From Steromphala cineraria (lineage: Eukaryota > Mollusca > Gastropoda > Trochida > Trochidae), in assembly GCA_916613615.1 (NCBI GenBank), contig OU744736.1, forward strand, positions 7,506,724-7,570,723: a stretch of DNA of 64,000 nucleotides, given 5' to 3'. Positions 25,601 to 40,600 of this stretch are shown here, piece by piece. The position numbers were made by a program, and so were the translations under genes. The notes below the pieces were generated by a model that made no database searches, was not told the DNA's origin, and saw only the letters and a list, made by a program, of their open reading frames with translations. How positions within the stretch are numbered: position 1 is the stretch's first letter; each line of letters opens with the position of its first letter.

Positions 25601-28600
25601 AAGATTAAAAAATAATGATAATGATATTATTGAAAAGTTGTTTTATGTTTACACCGATATACTCCAAAAAACTTCCTAAAAATATATAAAATTTTAAACA
25701 AAATAATTACTGTCGTAAGATACAATGTTTCAGTGCCATTTTGTTGTGAAAATGAAATAAGATAGAATATTTTTCGAACAAAACACATTGCCAATGTCAA
25801 CAAGACTTATCATGCTATGTATTTTGTCAGATAACCTATTATGATTCAGTACAATATCATCACAACATCCTAAAGCATTTAAATTGTTATAATTGTTTGC
25901 AGTCCACATTGACATTGCCCGAGTGTTCAACAATGTTCTTCCACAACAAACTCAGCCCAACGACAGCACTGGAGAGAAAACCATCACATCCAACTATACA
26001 AACTGGTGAGTGGTAGAACTGGGAGACAATCAAGGACAGCTCAGTCAATGTTGCATTAACAATTCTAGCAACTATGATCAAGTCATGAATTTATTGATGG
26101 GTAAGTTTTGAACCCACCTGTTGCAATATTCTATAGAGAATCTGATCTGGAAAGAAAACCATCACTTCGAAATTCACAAACAGAATTAGTAAACATGGAG
26201 ACAAAAGTATGTTTCGGTAATTGTTGCATTTCACAATTCAAGTAACAAAGATCCCTCTAGAAAAGCAGTATTAGATCGAAAGGGGAGGGCTTATCTTCAT
26301 CTTTATACCCCGGCTACAAAATGTCATGGTTAGGGTTCTTTCTTATTTTGTATTATGATTTCAGGTATTTCTAATCATCTGTCGAATTGGTTGGAGAATC
26401 TTACACATTATTTCATGAACTGAGATATTTTGATACATTTATATATGCACGGACAACTTTGGGCTAGAAAAGGGTTGTGCTTCTTCCTAAAAAAGTTACT
26501 TTTTTCCATCAATAACGTTATTAAACCTGATGAACTGAGATTATGGCTCTTTTGTCTGATTTCTTAGTAAACATGTTTTAAACAGTGATGATTCATAAAA
26601 ACTTATGCCTCTTTTTAACTCCAGGTATCTGGAAGTTCTGTTGCGGCGTGTGACAGTCAATGTGGGTCAGATTGTGTACTCTCCGAGTCATAAAGCCTTC
26701 GTCAGTGTCAACACCGACAGCAGTGTACCTTTTGCTGCGGAAGAGTTTGCAGACTTAACAGGTGAGTTCCTGTGTGAAGAAAACAGACATAGAAGTAGAC
26801 GCCAAACTAGTAAAATGACAGTAAACCTGCATGGCTTGCAAATGTCATCAATATTGTGTCTGCATTGAAGCAATGAATATATATCATCGGAGGGTTTTTA
26901 CATAATCATAAACCATTTCCCATGTCATCTGGAAATCAAGGGTAGGGGCAGCGCTGACCTATGTTAAGAGATTGAGAAGTTCATGCAGTGTAGAAACTAT
27001 TGATCAAATGAATGATATATAACTGTACAAGGGAGTTAAGATCATTTATTGGGGGAGTAGCGTCAAAACACAGGTAAAACACTTGAAATTAGTTCCACAA
27101 TGGAATATGATGTTTCGACCCTAAGAGTCAACTGGACAAAAATAAGAAATCTACATTTTCTTACAGATTGACACTTGTCTAATGGTTGAATGATTGCTTA
27201 AATGGAGCTTGGCAACTACTCACTAACTTTCTAATCAATGAATCTTGGTCGATACAAAAAATATGAAAATGTTTTCCTTTTATTTTCATTGCTCAAAACG
27301 ACACTTGTGCTCGCTTCAAAAGGTGATGATAATTATCTTTATAATTGCATTATGACAGAGCTGCGGGCACTGGCGGAGCTGATTGGTCCGTACGGAATGA
27401 AGTACATGGGAGAGAGGCTGATGCTGAATATAGCCAGTCAAGTGGAGGAGCTAAAGGTACAGCCTATTCTCTAATCATGTATTATTAATTAACTTTCAAT
27501 GATATGACACTAATACAATCTGAACGGCCTACACTATACGATTCGGCAACTGGGCCAATAGGAGCAGACTGGGCCAATACGACTCTGAGCATGCGCATAT
27601 ACACAAATGGCGCAAGTCCGAAGCTATCGCTTTAAAACTTTCAACGTATATTACAGTTCACCAATCTCTTTTATTATTTTGATTTCGAGAAAAATGAACT
27701 CTCTAATGTTGTACAAGTAAATCACAAAAAAAGTTAATTAATAAAAATGTCATTAATCAAGTTTTTCCAAATTGGCCCAGTTACAGGTCCTCGGTCCGCT
27801 GTATTGGCTCTTGGCTTCGCCTCGGGCCAACACAGCAGACCTCGGACCTGTAACTGGACCAATACGGAAAAACATGATTAATAACATTATAGTACGAGCA
27901 GGTCTCTGGCTAATTACTTCAAGAGAAATTTTAGAAGTTGGAATGACAATAATGCAGAGGAATATAGTATAGTATATATATGTAGCACTTTGAGCATCTA
28001 TACCATTTTGTTATGTGTTTGTTAAAAGTGGACTTTTATTGTTGTATCATTTATAATTAAAAAAAATTATATTTCTAGAAACTGGTGGTGCACAACAAGG
28101 AGGTTTTAATTCAGCTGAGGACGAGTTTCGATAAACCAGAGACTATGAAGGAACTCAGCAAGAAGCTACAGAGTGAGTATTGACAAAAACTTCCTACACG
28201 TCGTTAGATGTCATTAATGTATTTTATTTTGTTAGAATTAAATGTGTTAGTTTGTTAACCATGTTGAAACGACAAAGTCATCATCAGGAAAAAATCAGTT
28301 TATCTCATGGAATTTATGTTCATATAGGTTAAAATCTTTCACTTACAATTATTATTGAAATCTACTCTTAGATATTTATAAACAATATTAAGCAACTAAA
28401 CCATAGATGCATTTATATCTAAACTGTAGGTATTGTAATGATAATATAATATGCCACAATATAGCATGCTTTAGAATCCCTTTGTAAGCACCATTAGAAC
28501 CTCATTCAACACGTTGATAAATAAATCAATCCAATCAACATCAGTTAACATCTTGACTTTGAAACATCATATTAATGACAAACAAATTATTTCCTATTGT

Positions 28601-31600
28601 ATATTTGGATTGATCTCTCCAAGAGGATGTATCAAAATCCCCAATTGGGAGTTGGTTAGAGAGCTCCTCCATAAATGTCATCAGTTGTGCTGTTAGTCAC
28701 AAATTTATTAAATTATTATTTCTATATTGCTAAATATGATGCCTTATCGTCCTTAAATGTGAACTTTTCAGATACTTACCAATAGAATTTTATTTTTTTT
28801 CGGAAAAAGAAAAATTCATTAGAGGTTATTTCTTAATCTGAAAGTACCATTGGAAGTGAGAAGATGATTTGGTCATGATGTGTTTGGTTTTGATTGGAAT
28901 GACGGCAATCCTATTGGGCCTGAAGGAACCTTTTACTCATGCTGCACTGTGTTTCTGATGTGACTAAAGGTTACAGATAGTAAACTTGTCATAACCCTTT
29001 AGAGCACTACTCAGTTCAGGAATGCAGTGAGGTATGAGTGATAGGTTTCCTTTGATTTCAATAAGATTAGGATTGACAGGTGCTCGTTGTATCTAAAGTA
29101 TGATACAAACATATATATATTCAGTATTAGATATATTTAGAGCCAACTAGAGGGTCATACCAAATTCTAAAGAATATTTCAAACTCAAGGATTGCAACCT
29201 GAAATATCATCAAATAACTTTCTATTATCATTGCATGTCCAAAACTTGTTAAGAAAATTAGTTATGAAAATTTTTATGATGGAAATCAAATAGTGTGTTG
29301 TTTTTTTCCTCAATTGATGTGTTTCTCAGAGCGAACGTGAAATGAAGGTTTTCATATCAAAGAAAAAGAATTTATCATTTGATGTTTCTTGAACTGTATT
29401 GCCTTTCAGAATATAACACCGGTGAATGATGAATTTGAAAATTTCCCTTTGTAGCATAGTATATAAAAAGTAAAAACAAAAACAAATCTTGGATTAGAAA
29501 TACTTTTCCATATCTGTAAATATTGCATCCACTTTTAAAATCTAACGTGACAAAAAATCTATCTTAAAACTTTGAAAGAATGATTCTTGAGATTTGAAAC
29601 TTATGAAATAGAAGAAGCATGATATTTGCATATTGTAGAGAATAGTTAAATAGAAAATCTAGATTCTTGCTTTATTGTCATCTTGATTCAAATTACAAAT
29701 TACATACAAATCTTTCTTCCAAAGACGAAGAAACTCTTGCATTTCTAATGTTGCTATGTTATCTGTCATCAAAATGTAAGAAGACATTTTCATACAATTA
29801 TGTGGATATATTTTAATGTATTGATTTAAAAAACAAGAATATATAGATGTTTGCCATTCACACATTATCATGAAATAGTTTTATTATATGATTAAAAATC
29901 ATACAATGTTTTTCGATTGAAAAAAAGGGCATTTTCATTTTCATTCAGTCCTGACGTCCCTACTATCTCATTGATGTTTATGTCAACCTTATTTTTGATC
30001 TTGGATGTCAAATGTTATTTATTGACAATAATCAAGTACCAAGATTCTTTTATCAACCTTGATTGTTAATTCAAATGGTGAAATAAAGAATAATGTCAAA
30101 ATATCCTGTGATCATAAGATGTACTGTTGGACACACTCACGTTGCTTTGGGCAACCTCTTGTCAACTGGAAGGAATTATGGCCTAAAAGAACTCTTATGT
30201 TACTCAACATTAGTTCACATTGAAATAGGAAAGTCAAAGAGGTGATCATACAATCAAAAACTTATTTGACAAGATATGTTCTTTTGCATGGCATAGGACA
30301 CAAGCCGGTTTCACGTAAGAAAGTGTAATTACCCAATACATAATGTCGGTCAATCTTCTAAGGACAATGTGGTATGCTTACCAGTCATCAAATCAAATCT
30401 GAGCTTGTTTGAGTCCCAACCCTGAACAGTTATCTGCCATGTATGGAAGACAAGTTACAGATTAGCTCAGCTTACTTCATGTTAACCCTCAATAAATTCT
30501 CTCCCTCTTAATAATATAAAAAATTTTGGACTGAAAACATTGTTAGGGTCCACTTTTAGCTCACCAGTACTTAAAGGGCTTATGGAATGGCCCGTCAAAC
30601 TTTTCAGTGTCAACTTTATCGAGAACTGCAAGCTGCACCCAAATCTGAAGTGCTATTATAAACATCCTGGATGGTACTTCTGCCTAAAGCACCATAATTT
30701 GTATCTAGGGGGCTGACTTCCCCATCAAATATTCGCATGGCAGACATTTTTCCTAAACTCTTCCAAAACCTTCTTCTCTGAAACATAATAGTATTCCACA
30801 TTGTCCTTGAAGCCTGACGTGGCCATGTACATTCACATGTCAATTGTCCTTCAATATGTCAATTGTCCATTCACATAGTCAGTTTGTCCAAATTTGTCAC
30901 CCTAATGACGTCAGTAAACTAAACCAAGCTTTTGCTCTCACATCTAAATACATGCAAAAATATTGATTAAAATCTGTCAATTTATATTGTCAATCAAAGG
31001 CAACCTTTCAATAATTATATTTTGGATAAAATGCTTTTAAACACATTTCAAGGTGCTATTCATTTAAGAAGTATAACACTATTTTCTTTTGCTCTCTATT
31101 GTCTGCCAAAAAATGTTTATTGTATCATAGGGGCAATCTTCATTAGTTCCCTAATACTGTAACAGGAAATGATTTCAGGAGATTTTTCACTAGAACAATT
31201 TGACAGCAATCTTTCAGACAGATAAGATAAACACGTTTCACTGAAACTAATGTCAGCGCCTTAGATCTTTGTTAACACATGTTATTATTAGTATTATTCA
31301 TATCAAATCACGCATTATTTACTGGTTAATAATACTCACAATATACACACATCACATCTTCACGTCCTCTCTTAAAGTCTATAATTCTTTTCCACCAACT
31401 CAAACAATCAAACTAGGTATTTTCCCCAGGAGCCTTGCCTCATGTACTACCTTTAGCGTTGCTGTAATCTTTTGGGGCAGTCACTAACACATTTACCAAG
31501 GAAGATTTTTTTATTTTTTCAATGTGTCCGATATGTTTTGAACACATCTTCTGTCTGTCCATCATGTCTCAGGGGACGCACGTTAAGCTAACTCCACTAA

Positions 31601-34600
31601 TCTGTACCCTGGGCTCAGAAGCTAGATTCACTCTCACGGCCCCACTTGGGATATAGACTATCAAATAATTTTCGCCACCTTCTCAATAAAAAATAAACGA
31701 GAAAATGATTTGATAGTCCATATCCCAAGTCGGGCCGCGCGAACTAATCTAGCTTCTGATCCCAGGGTACAGATTAGTGGAGTTAGTGTAACGTTCGTAC
31801 CCTGAGACAGGATGCTGTCTGTCTTGTAGTTATAATCGTGATTCACTGATATATCGTCACCATTGTACTGAAATCTACGATACTTCACCCTATACCTGAC
31901 TTGTCGCTCGCCTGTGTTCACCGTAATGTCACATTTTTACTTTCTTCATTAGCCGCACATAAGAATGCGCCAAGCGGTAAGTGATGCGAGGTTGTTGATT
32001 TCGTTGTCCTTTTGTTCATTTTCTAGTTGTACTGATCTCCAATTCCTTCCGATCCTTCTCCAAATGTACCAAATCTTTAATTGTTGTTTTTGTTTCAGTC
32101 ATGTTATAATCAAATTGTTGTAATAATGAATCATATATAAAGAACGGAGAATGTTATTTCAAGTTTTTGCATGCTTCTTTATGATTTGTAGATTTGACTT
32201 AGCTTATAGTGAGATATTATGCATATGAAGACTAGTCTTCAAAACAGTCATTTCAGATTATGATAAATTTATCTTGAATCAAATGTCATTACAATTGACA
32301 TTAAATGCATTCATACTTTTTACTTTTCCTAGGAATAGTTACTTGTCTTCAAAACAGTCATTTCAGATTATGATCAATTTATCTTGAATCAAATGTCATT
32401 ACAATTGACATTAAATGCATTCATACTTTTTACTTTTCCTAGGAATAGTTACTTGTTGCCCAATCTAAAACTATTTGAATAAGTAACATGTGAATTCAAT
32501 GATCATTAAATGATGTCAGTTTGCAATAAGAGCATTTTTTAAAACGATTATCATCATTATATTGTAAACAAATGCATCACCAAATAATTGCAAAACTTAA
32601 AAAAATCCTGAATGTTGATTAAAATATATGTGATCCATGCATGTTGAATGTCGTCCACATGTAAGCATAAGAATATATATATATATATATATGTTTAACC
32701 TTGCATATAGTACATACCGCTTAATCAAACTAATTATATGTTCGTCGCCTAAAACACCAATTAATCAAGCAAAGCATGTAGTGATTAAGCATAGTATATC
32801 ATTTTGAGTTTTATTTTATTTTTGTCAGCTGCATGCATAGGTTTTTTCTTTGACTTTGTTTTAGATATATGTTCTGATGAATATTCATAAGCATGTTTGA
32901 AATTGAAATAGTTATGATTATATATCAATTCACAATCTACTTACAGGGTAGTTCAGTAAATTATAATTGAAATGTGACATACATATTCACTGATACAAGA
33001 AAATGAATTCATCAATGAATAAACAATTGCAGTAAATCTATCCCTCAACTTACAAACCAAAGCAACTAAATTGTATTTTTGACTGCAGATGTACTGTAGC
33101 ATGTTTTCTTAGAGAAATATATGGTCCTACAATCAGGAGGACAGAAGTTATAAGGTTTTAATTGATAAAAGGAGTCCTTAAATAAAAAATTCCAAGTTTG
33201 GTAAATCTAGTATTCATAGATCCTGATTGTGGAATCTTTGAAGATACTGTTTTCAAAAGCTAATATTCTTTTTGGAATTTCAAAGAATAAAATCTTAATA
33301 AGAAATGTGCTACGGTACCTCAAACATTGTATGAACAGTCTTATGTTTGATCTCAATCTAATACCATTAGTGAAGGGATCAATTTCTTAAGACAACAATT
33401 TTGTCTTAATACAAATGACATGATTCAGTTATCAACATTTTGATTCAATTACGAAGTGCCTAGATATTTATTGTATAAAATCATTTCTGATGTCTACAGA
33501 TTTTGACATATTTCCACCATCATTAAATGTAACCTACATGTACCTTTTTCAATTTGAAGGAAATAGTGACCAACCTCATATGAAAGATTTTATGAAAGAT
33601 GAAGATTTTATGCTTATTTTGTTTTTAACTATATTGATATGATGTACCGGGTCATATTTTTATTGTCATGTTCAGTACATTTGCTCTTCCAAAAGTATTG
33701 ATTTTAAGGAAAGAAAAGGTCTAGAATAAAAACAATTTTTAAATGTTTAATATTATCTTCACAGATGTTTTACACCTTTGTTGCCCCTTTCAAGGACAGA
33801 TTATTAAATTAAAATAACAGTAACATATATGTTACTCAGCCTTATTTCTGGCATGTACGGTTGAAAGGGTAACCGTAATTCCTCTTAAGATTTCGACCCT
33901 CAGATTTTTAGAAAATGTCTATGGTTGAACTACTTTTCACTTTTGATTGCTCAGTAAGACTATCGTCGAAATGTAATATGTGTAATTATGATGCAGAGTT
34001 TTTGTAAATGATCACATAATGATAGCAATGTCGTCATTACAAAGATATTTTGAATTGATTACCGCAGTAGAGATAGTACGCTTTGCAATTATCATTTTCT
34101 CCGATTGAAGAAATGATTTTATGAAATGTTTAGATCAAAGGAGCATCAACTTAAAAATTTATGCACTTGGTTGAATTTGTGACCTCAGGAAAATATTTTG
34201 GGTCGAATTATTGGAGAAATAACGGTAACAAGGTTTTGTTAGGGACTCAAGTTCAGCTGCAGTAAGCAAAGAAGCTGGCACTAAAAAGAAACTACAGCAA
34301 GGCTTAACCCTTTCACTTATAAGAAACAAGTGATAAATATGTTTTTAGGCCAGATATCTGGTATGTATTGGTGAAAGAGTTAAATAAAGCAGTGATGAGA
34401 CTGGTTTGAGTTAACCCTTTTGATCAGGACTAGGAAATAAGTAACAAATATGGTTCATAGCCTGATTTGTGGCTGTATTGGTAAAAAAAAGTTAAATAAA
34501 GCAGTGAGTTAGACTGGTATGAGTAAATTGAGTTATAACCCTTTCACTCCTAGAAAATGAGTAGCAAATAAGATTCATAGCCTGATTTAATTGCGGCTAT

Positions 34601-37600
34601 ATTGGTGGAAAAAAAGGTAAATAAAGCAGTGATTTAGACTGGTTTGAGTAAATTGAGTTATGACCCTTGACTCCTAGGAAATGAGTAACAAATATGATTC
34701 TTATTCTGATTTCTGGCTTAATTGGTGAAAGAGATTCATAAGATAGTAGTGGAGACTGGTTTGAGCAATGCCCGGCAGGGGTGTTGGATCGAGTAGATAA
34801 TGCTATGTTTGACTGTTTGGTGTTGCAGATGTAGACATTGTCCTGATGAGGATGACGATGGTCGGCGTGCTGCTGGCTTTCAGGGGACTTGCTCAAGAGG
34901 CTCTCAAAGACGTGAGGACTAACTTGTTTTACTATATGATCAGTGATGAAATACTGGGTTTTATTATATGATCAGTGATGAAATACTGGGTTTTATCAGT
35001 GAAATTAACTATCTATCAGGCAACAGTGACTATATATTTTTTTTTTTGTGTGACCAGTGACAACTTTATTATATATCGTCACTGGTCAGGTGCCGGAACT
35101 TTTTTCAGTCATGTGTACAGATTGGGGTAACTTTCCAGTTTTATAGTGATTTTCATTACATATTCCATAAAAAATTATATAATAAATAGAATACTTAAGG
35201 TAGTATTCTAAATACCAGGTTTATTTCATCTTGTGACATGGGTAAAGTTGATATTTCAACTTTGATGATATCAACTTTATCCATGATACTCAATGAAATA
35301 AACCTGGTATTTGGAATAATAAGTATCCTCTACATATTTGTTTGGTGGCAAACCTAATGACACTTTATTAACGACCTTATAAATGCACAAAGGATGTCTT
35401 CATTCATTCAATTTACATGGATGCTGGTATTATAAGCAATCAAACGTCAACTTGTTTGACATGTCACCACAGACAGAGTGGCTGTCACCTGAACTTAGTC
35501 TTGATTTTGGTAAGAACTCCTTTTGTCATGACAAAAATCATTTGGATACAAGCATGCTATAGTGAAATGGACTTGCTTAACTTATTGCAAGAGTACTCTT
35601 TTACAGCAAAAGGTTAATTTGTAAAGAGAATTATGAAGAATTATTTAGACAATCATGTTCACTATTCCATCGTCTAGATGGAAACATGTATTTGGTAAAT
35701 TGGACTTATCAAGACATTGCCTAACAGTTTGTGACAGTACTCTTTTATGATAAAGGTTAATTTGTAAAGAGAATTATGGAGAATTGTTTAGGCATTCAGA
35801 TGGAAGCATGCTATGGGGAATTGGACTTATCCAGACATTGCCTAACAGTTTGCGACAGTACTCTATTACCGTAAAGGGTTAATTTGTAAAGAGACTTCTG
35901 GAGAATTATTTAGATATTCATGCTCTCTACTTCATGGCAGGTTCTCCAGGACCGAATCCCTTTCCTTATGGGATCCGTGCGTGATCTTCATCACTATGTT
36001 CCTAACACCAAGGACGCCATGGTGAGTTATCCCCCTTTAACCACTTTCCTCTTCGCTCTTTGCATTGGAAACTTCTCGTTATGATGATTTTGAAGCAAAT
36101 TTAGTTTTCATTTCCTGTCCTATAAGTTGATACTATGCCTTGAATGCAATAATTTTATTTTTACCAAATTGAGTTTGTGATCTTGAAGTGATATACAAAA
36201 AATGATAACAATGCCTTTTCTCTGAAGAAACAATTATGGGGCACTGAGACAATATTTCAAAGTGACCAGTTTTGGGGTTTAGATCCCCCCTTTTCAATAG
36301 ATGCTCCCCTCTTTTCAAAATTACTGAAGCTACCACTGAATGTCATGATTTTGACAACTTTGTCTCATTCATTAAATTAGGAAGTTTGTCTTCAAATGTT
36401 GTATTACCATGAGAGTTGAAAGTCAATATAGACATCTGACACTTGATAATGTAAACCTTTTGATGAAATACTAAAATCTGTCAACCAGAAAAATTATTTA
36501 AACCATTTTGATCCTTTATTGCTCCAGCCTGCTTCTTTGAAAATCCAGGTTTGTGAATGGGTGTTTGACGTATTCTTCCTCCTATGATTTCTCATTCTCT
36601 GTAAATTTACTTTCCCCTCCAAGTTTAAATAATTTGTTAATAAAGCAAGTTTAGGTTATTCCTTGATAACCTTCTTGTTTGGTTTTTATGTTAAATAGTT
36701 TCATCTTTGACCACAGTTATGATTTTTTTCAGTCATATCAAGTTTTGCATGAATTTTATTCATTTTGGTACCAATGTTGTCCTCCAATCTTTCTTTGTGA
36801 TTAACAATGTTATGATTGTCTCTCATTGGATTGTTTGTGGTATCAATTTTAAATAAACATAACAAGATAATTTACTACATGTGGGTTTGGATGTTAAAAT
36901 ACTTTAACAAATTTATTGATGACTTGGAATTGGAAGTGATTTTGTAACTTAATTAGGTAATGCAACACATTAATCTGTGTAAGAATATTTTGATAGATCA
37001 GTAAACAAACATTCATTATCTCAAATATGTCATTGATATGTCTGAAGTATGATATTGTAGTTAAAATGCATTCATATGATAATCAGATTATTAAGTCAAA
37101 TTTGTATTTTATTTGACTATCTTGTTGATTCTTTCTTGTTCTATATAAATGACAAAGTATGCAGTCATTTTTTTCCTGCACCCTCTTATTTGAGGTTTCC
37201 AAACTATTTGGAGAATAATTTACCTACAAACTACTTGTATCAACCACATAATTACAATCATGTGGAACTATTAAGCTTGTATTTATCTCAGAGAGAAGAT
37301 CAGTTAGTCTTTAATATTCACTACAGCTTAGATCTTTACAATACTGAATGAAGCATACATAAAATATTACTTTGAAAATAAAACAGGTTTACTAACTCTG
37401 TTTAACAATAGAAATAATACAATAAAAACATTTGTTCCCTCAAAATTCATAACATTTGTAAACATCTAATACATTTGGTTACATTTATGTGATTATCCTA
37501 AGTTGGGTTTATGTTTCTCTGTGGCCTAAGTGTAGATGAGGAATGAGCTAACACTATGTTTCCATTGCTCAAGTAAACACCTTTAAAATATGTCAAGAAA

Positions 37601-40600
37601 TGAACAGGGAGATTAAACATACCTTTTAATCAAAATCAATGATACAATGAATACAATAATACAATACAATGATACAATAAATGGGGTTCTTATTGCAGTA
37701 CTAGTGAAAAACTAAACCCTCATTAGACTTGTGAAGATATATATCATTGTTTTGATAATCATGATAAATACTTGATCTGAAATTATGCTAATCATGGTAA
37801 GTGGTCTGTATTATGATATGTATATATTTGATTTTTGAGAATCTAGATACTTAATATTACAATTCACATGTTGTGATAATTTTCTGTATCTAGATTTGTC
37901 TTGTTCATTAATTTATTGATTTTACCTAATCAGCCATACAATATTCAAAAAGGACTTCCTGTTCAAATCTGGTGTACTTTGTGTCTGGAGTGTGTTGTTC
38001 ATTTCATTTAATATGGTATTCTTTCAATTTGACATTGCCCAAATTTTTTTTATGTTGTATACTTTATTACTTTTTCAAATCGATGTTTTTTATTTTATAT
38101 TTGTTGATGATCAGCATTTCAATGTAAATGATCTAATCATGAAAGACAATTTTATCTTTTCTGTTTTAATGTTTTTCTGGTGTATGTCTTTTGATTACAT
38201 ATTGTTTCTAAGTTCACCCTGTCTAAAAGTTTCCTTGGTGTCAAATAATTACCACTTTGCAGGTAGGAATCTATATGAGAGTGTTATGAAACAACTGCTT
38301 CTACAATGTTACCAAGCTGTAAATGTTCCACCAAAGTTATGACACAACAACTTTCCAGACACACATTCTTCTGCTGTGAAGAAATACAATTGTCCACTTC
38401 TTTGGATAGACAATCATAGTATAATGGTTATAAATAATATTGGCCCTCTTTCTATTTGATGACAACTGGTTTCAGCTTACACTCACCCTTTACTGAGATA
38501 AGTCACATATCCCTACACTTAGAATTCTTCTCTTCTCCAACTGATAGTTCTTATAGGAACCAAAATATAACACTTATATCCGTTGTTGAAAGTTTATGTA
38601 ATAATGACATTCTGAACAGAATTGTAACCTTAATTACATAAAAACTTGTACAGGACTCTCAGAGTCTTTAGGATGTCATTTGTTGTTGTAGGTGGTAAAC
38701 GAGCTGGCGTCCTCCGCCGGTCAGACCTGTGCTGTGGACCCCACCCTGTGTAACGCTCTCCGCACCCTCAAGAGTGGTACGTACATTCAGTTATTGTATG
38801 ATTGCCAATGAAAAAACAGGATCTATACAAACAAACCATGTTATCAGTCATTAGTGATAAGAATAATGAAAGGTGTTATCAGTCTGACACTACTGTTCAT
38901 ATGAATTACACATGGGCAAGAGCTAGCGAGAGCCTTCGAGTTTTGTATGAGCGAAAGTGAGTGTAAAATAAAGTGAACTTGAAGCTGACATGTGTGCTGT
39001 CAGCTGTCATGATGTTTCGAGTCAAAATGAATGGTAAAGAAATGATAACAACAATTCACAGAATTTATGAGATGTCTACGATGTCACTTATTATTGCTAA
39101 GATGATGAGCTCATTTTGGAGCTCACTCAAAGTAAATGCAAACTTATTTTGGTGAAAATACAAGAATTTGATCATAATTAGACACCTGCATCGTTTATTT
39201 CAGAGCATGCTGAAGATGAGTATAACCTGGCTTGCCTCCTCATGGTGTTTGTAGCTGTGTCCATTCCTAAACTAGCCAGAGTGGAGAACTCAAAGTTTAA
39301 ATCTCATCTGCAAGGTAACAACATACTTGGTATCCTTCAATCTGTAATTTGAAAGGTAGATTTTCACAATAAGGATCATGATATCTTGCTGTTCACTATG
39401 TCCATTGTGGGAACGATTCTCAATTATAAGATACCTTTGTTTTTTGGCTACTGAAACAGAGAAAGATAATCCAATCACCAATAGAACGGTTTGACCAAGG
39501 CTGACCCCCACCCCCACACAGCCCTTGTTTAATAGGTCCCTCTTTTCAGGATTCCTGCTCAGCCTTTATCTGGGGTCTGTTAATGAAATAGACACAGGTA
39601 CAGCAATTTTCAGCTGTCCCAACTAGTTTTATTTATAAATGACTATCCAGCAACCTTACTTCCATGCATTTTAGCTGCTTATCAAAATTACCATTGCCCT
39701 GTGGACAGAATGACAATAATGTATTCCCTTCTGTCCTGCAGGCCATCTGAACAACTGCCACTGCCTGGCCAAGGCTATCAACTCCCTAGCAGGAGCCATG
39801 TTCACCATCTCTGGTCCGGGAGATGTCGAGGATAGACTCAAGGAGTTCCTGGCGGTCAGTTTCTCTTTGCATTACATATAACAGGCTTTCATCCTCTTAC
39901 GTTTTGTCCAGTACATGGATAATTTTTATTGACATTTTGAATTTTCATTTATATTTCTCTCTTTGTTTTCATCAAAAAGGAACAATAAGACAAAGGTATT
40001 TTATTTTGCAAGATTAACTTTGAAATGACATTGATGATTGCGTAATGTACATCCGGTGTAAACATAGACTCACTTGACTCGTTGGGCTGGCAGATACTTC
40101 TCACTTGGCCTCTATTTTTTTGGTCTGAAACATAGACCTTGTGTATTAGGCGACACCTTCTTTAAACCCCTCAATTTCTGGTATAAAAAACTTGCCTTAT
40201 GCAATGTAATATAGGATACATATATCAGGCTTTTGACCTCTTGTGTTTTGTCCGGTGGTCTTTTGTTCAGGCACCCATACAACAGCCATATTTGAAGGAG
40301 AACAAGTATTATTGATAGACAACTTGTTAACAGTATTAGTATCTGCACCAAAATATTGCATATATTGAAATGAAGAAGTTGACTGTTCATGGAACTTGTA
40401 ATCCTTTAAAGCATCAACTTCTAATCAAAGCCAATCAAAGAAACATGCTTTTTAATTATAATTTTATGCAGTTGGTAACGGTACCAATTGGATGAAAGGT
40501 CATAGTAAGTGGCATACAAATTTAACAATGAGAGCATTAACACCCTTGCTGCAAAGCTCACAAACAGCCGTGTCCACAAGAGGAAAAAGTAAGAAATAGT

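Larger units (their letters stand above)
28173..34828. other. NCKAP1 intron 26, 6.7 kb
   Basis: The largest intron. It contains the second fold-back MITE (31560-31814), a 110-bp tandem duplication, a possible fragment at 30555-30840 that starts like the TTTTAGCTCA repeats, and a degenerate tandem array just before exon 27. The remainder (about 28.2-30.5 kb and 32.5-34.2 kb) is AT-rich with no gene or RNA I can recognise. Confidence 0.7.

Noticed and set aside
37992..38342. 116-codon hydrophobic frame in intron 28
   Set aside because: Very AT-rich, Phe/Leu-heavy, no family resemblance and inside an intron of the same strand.
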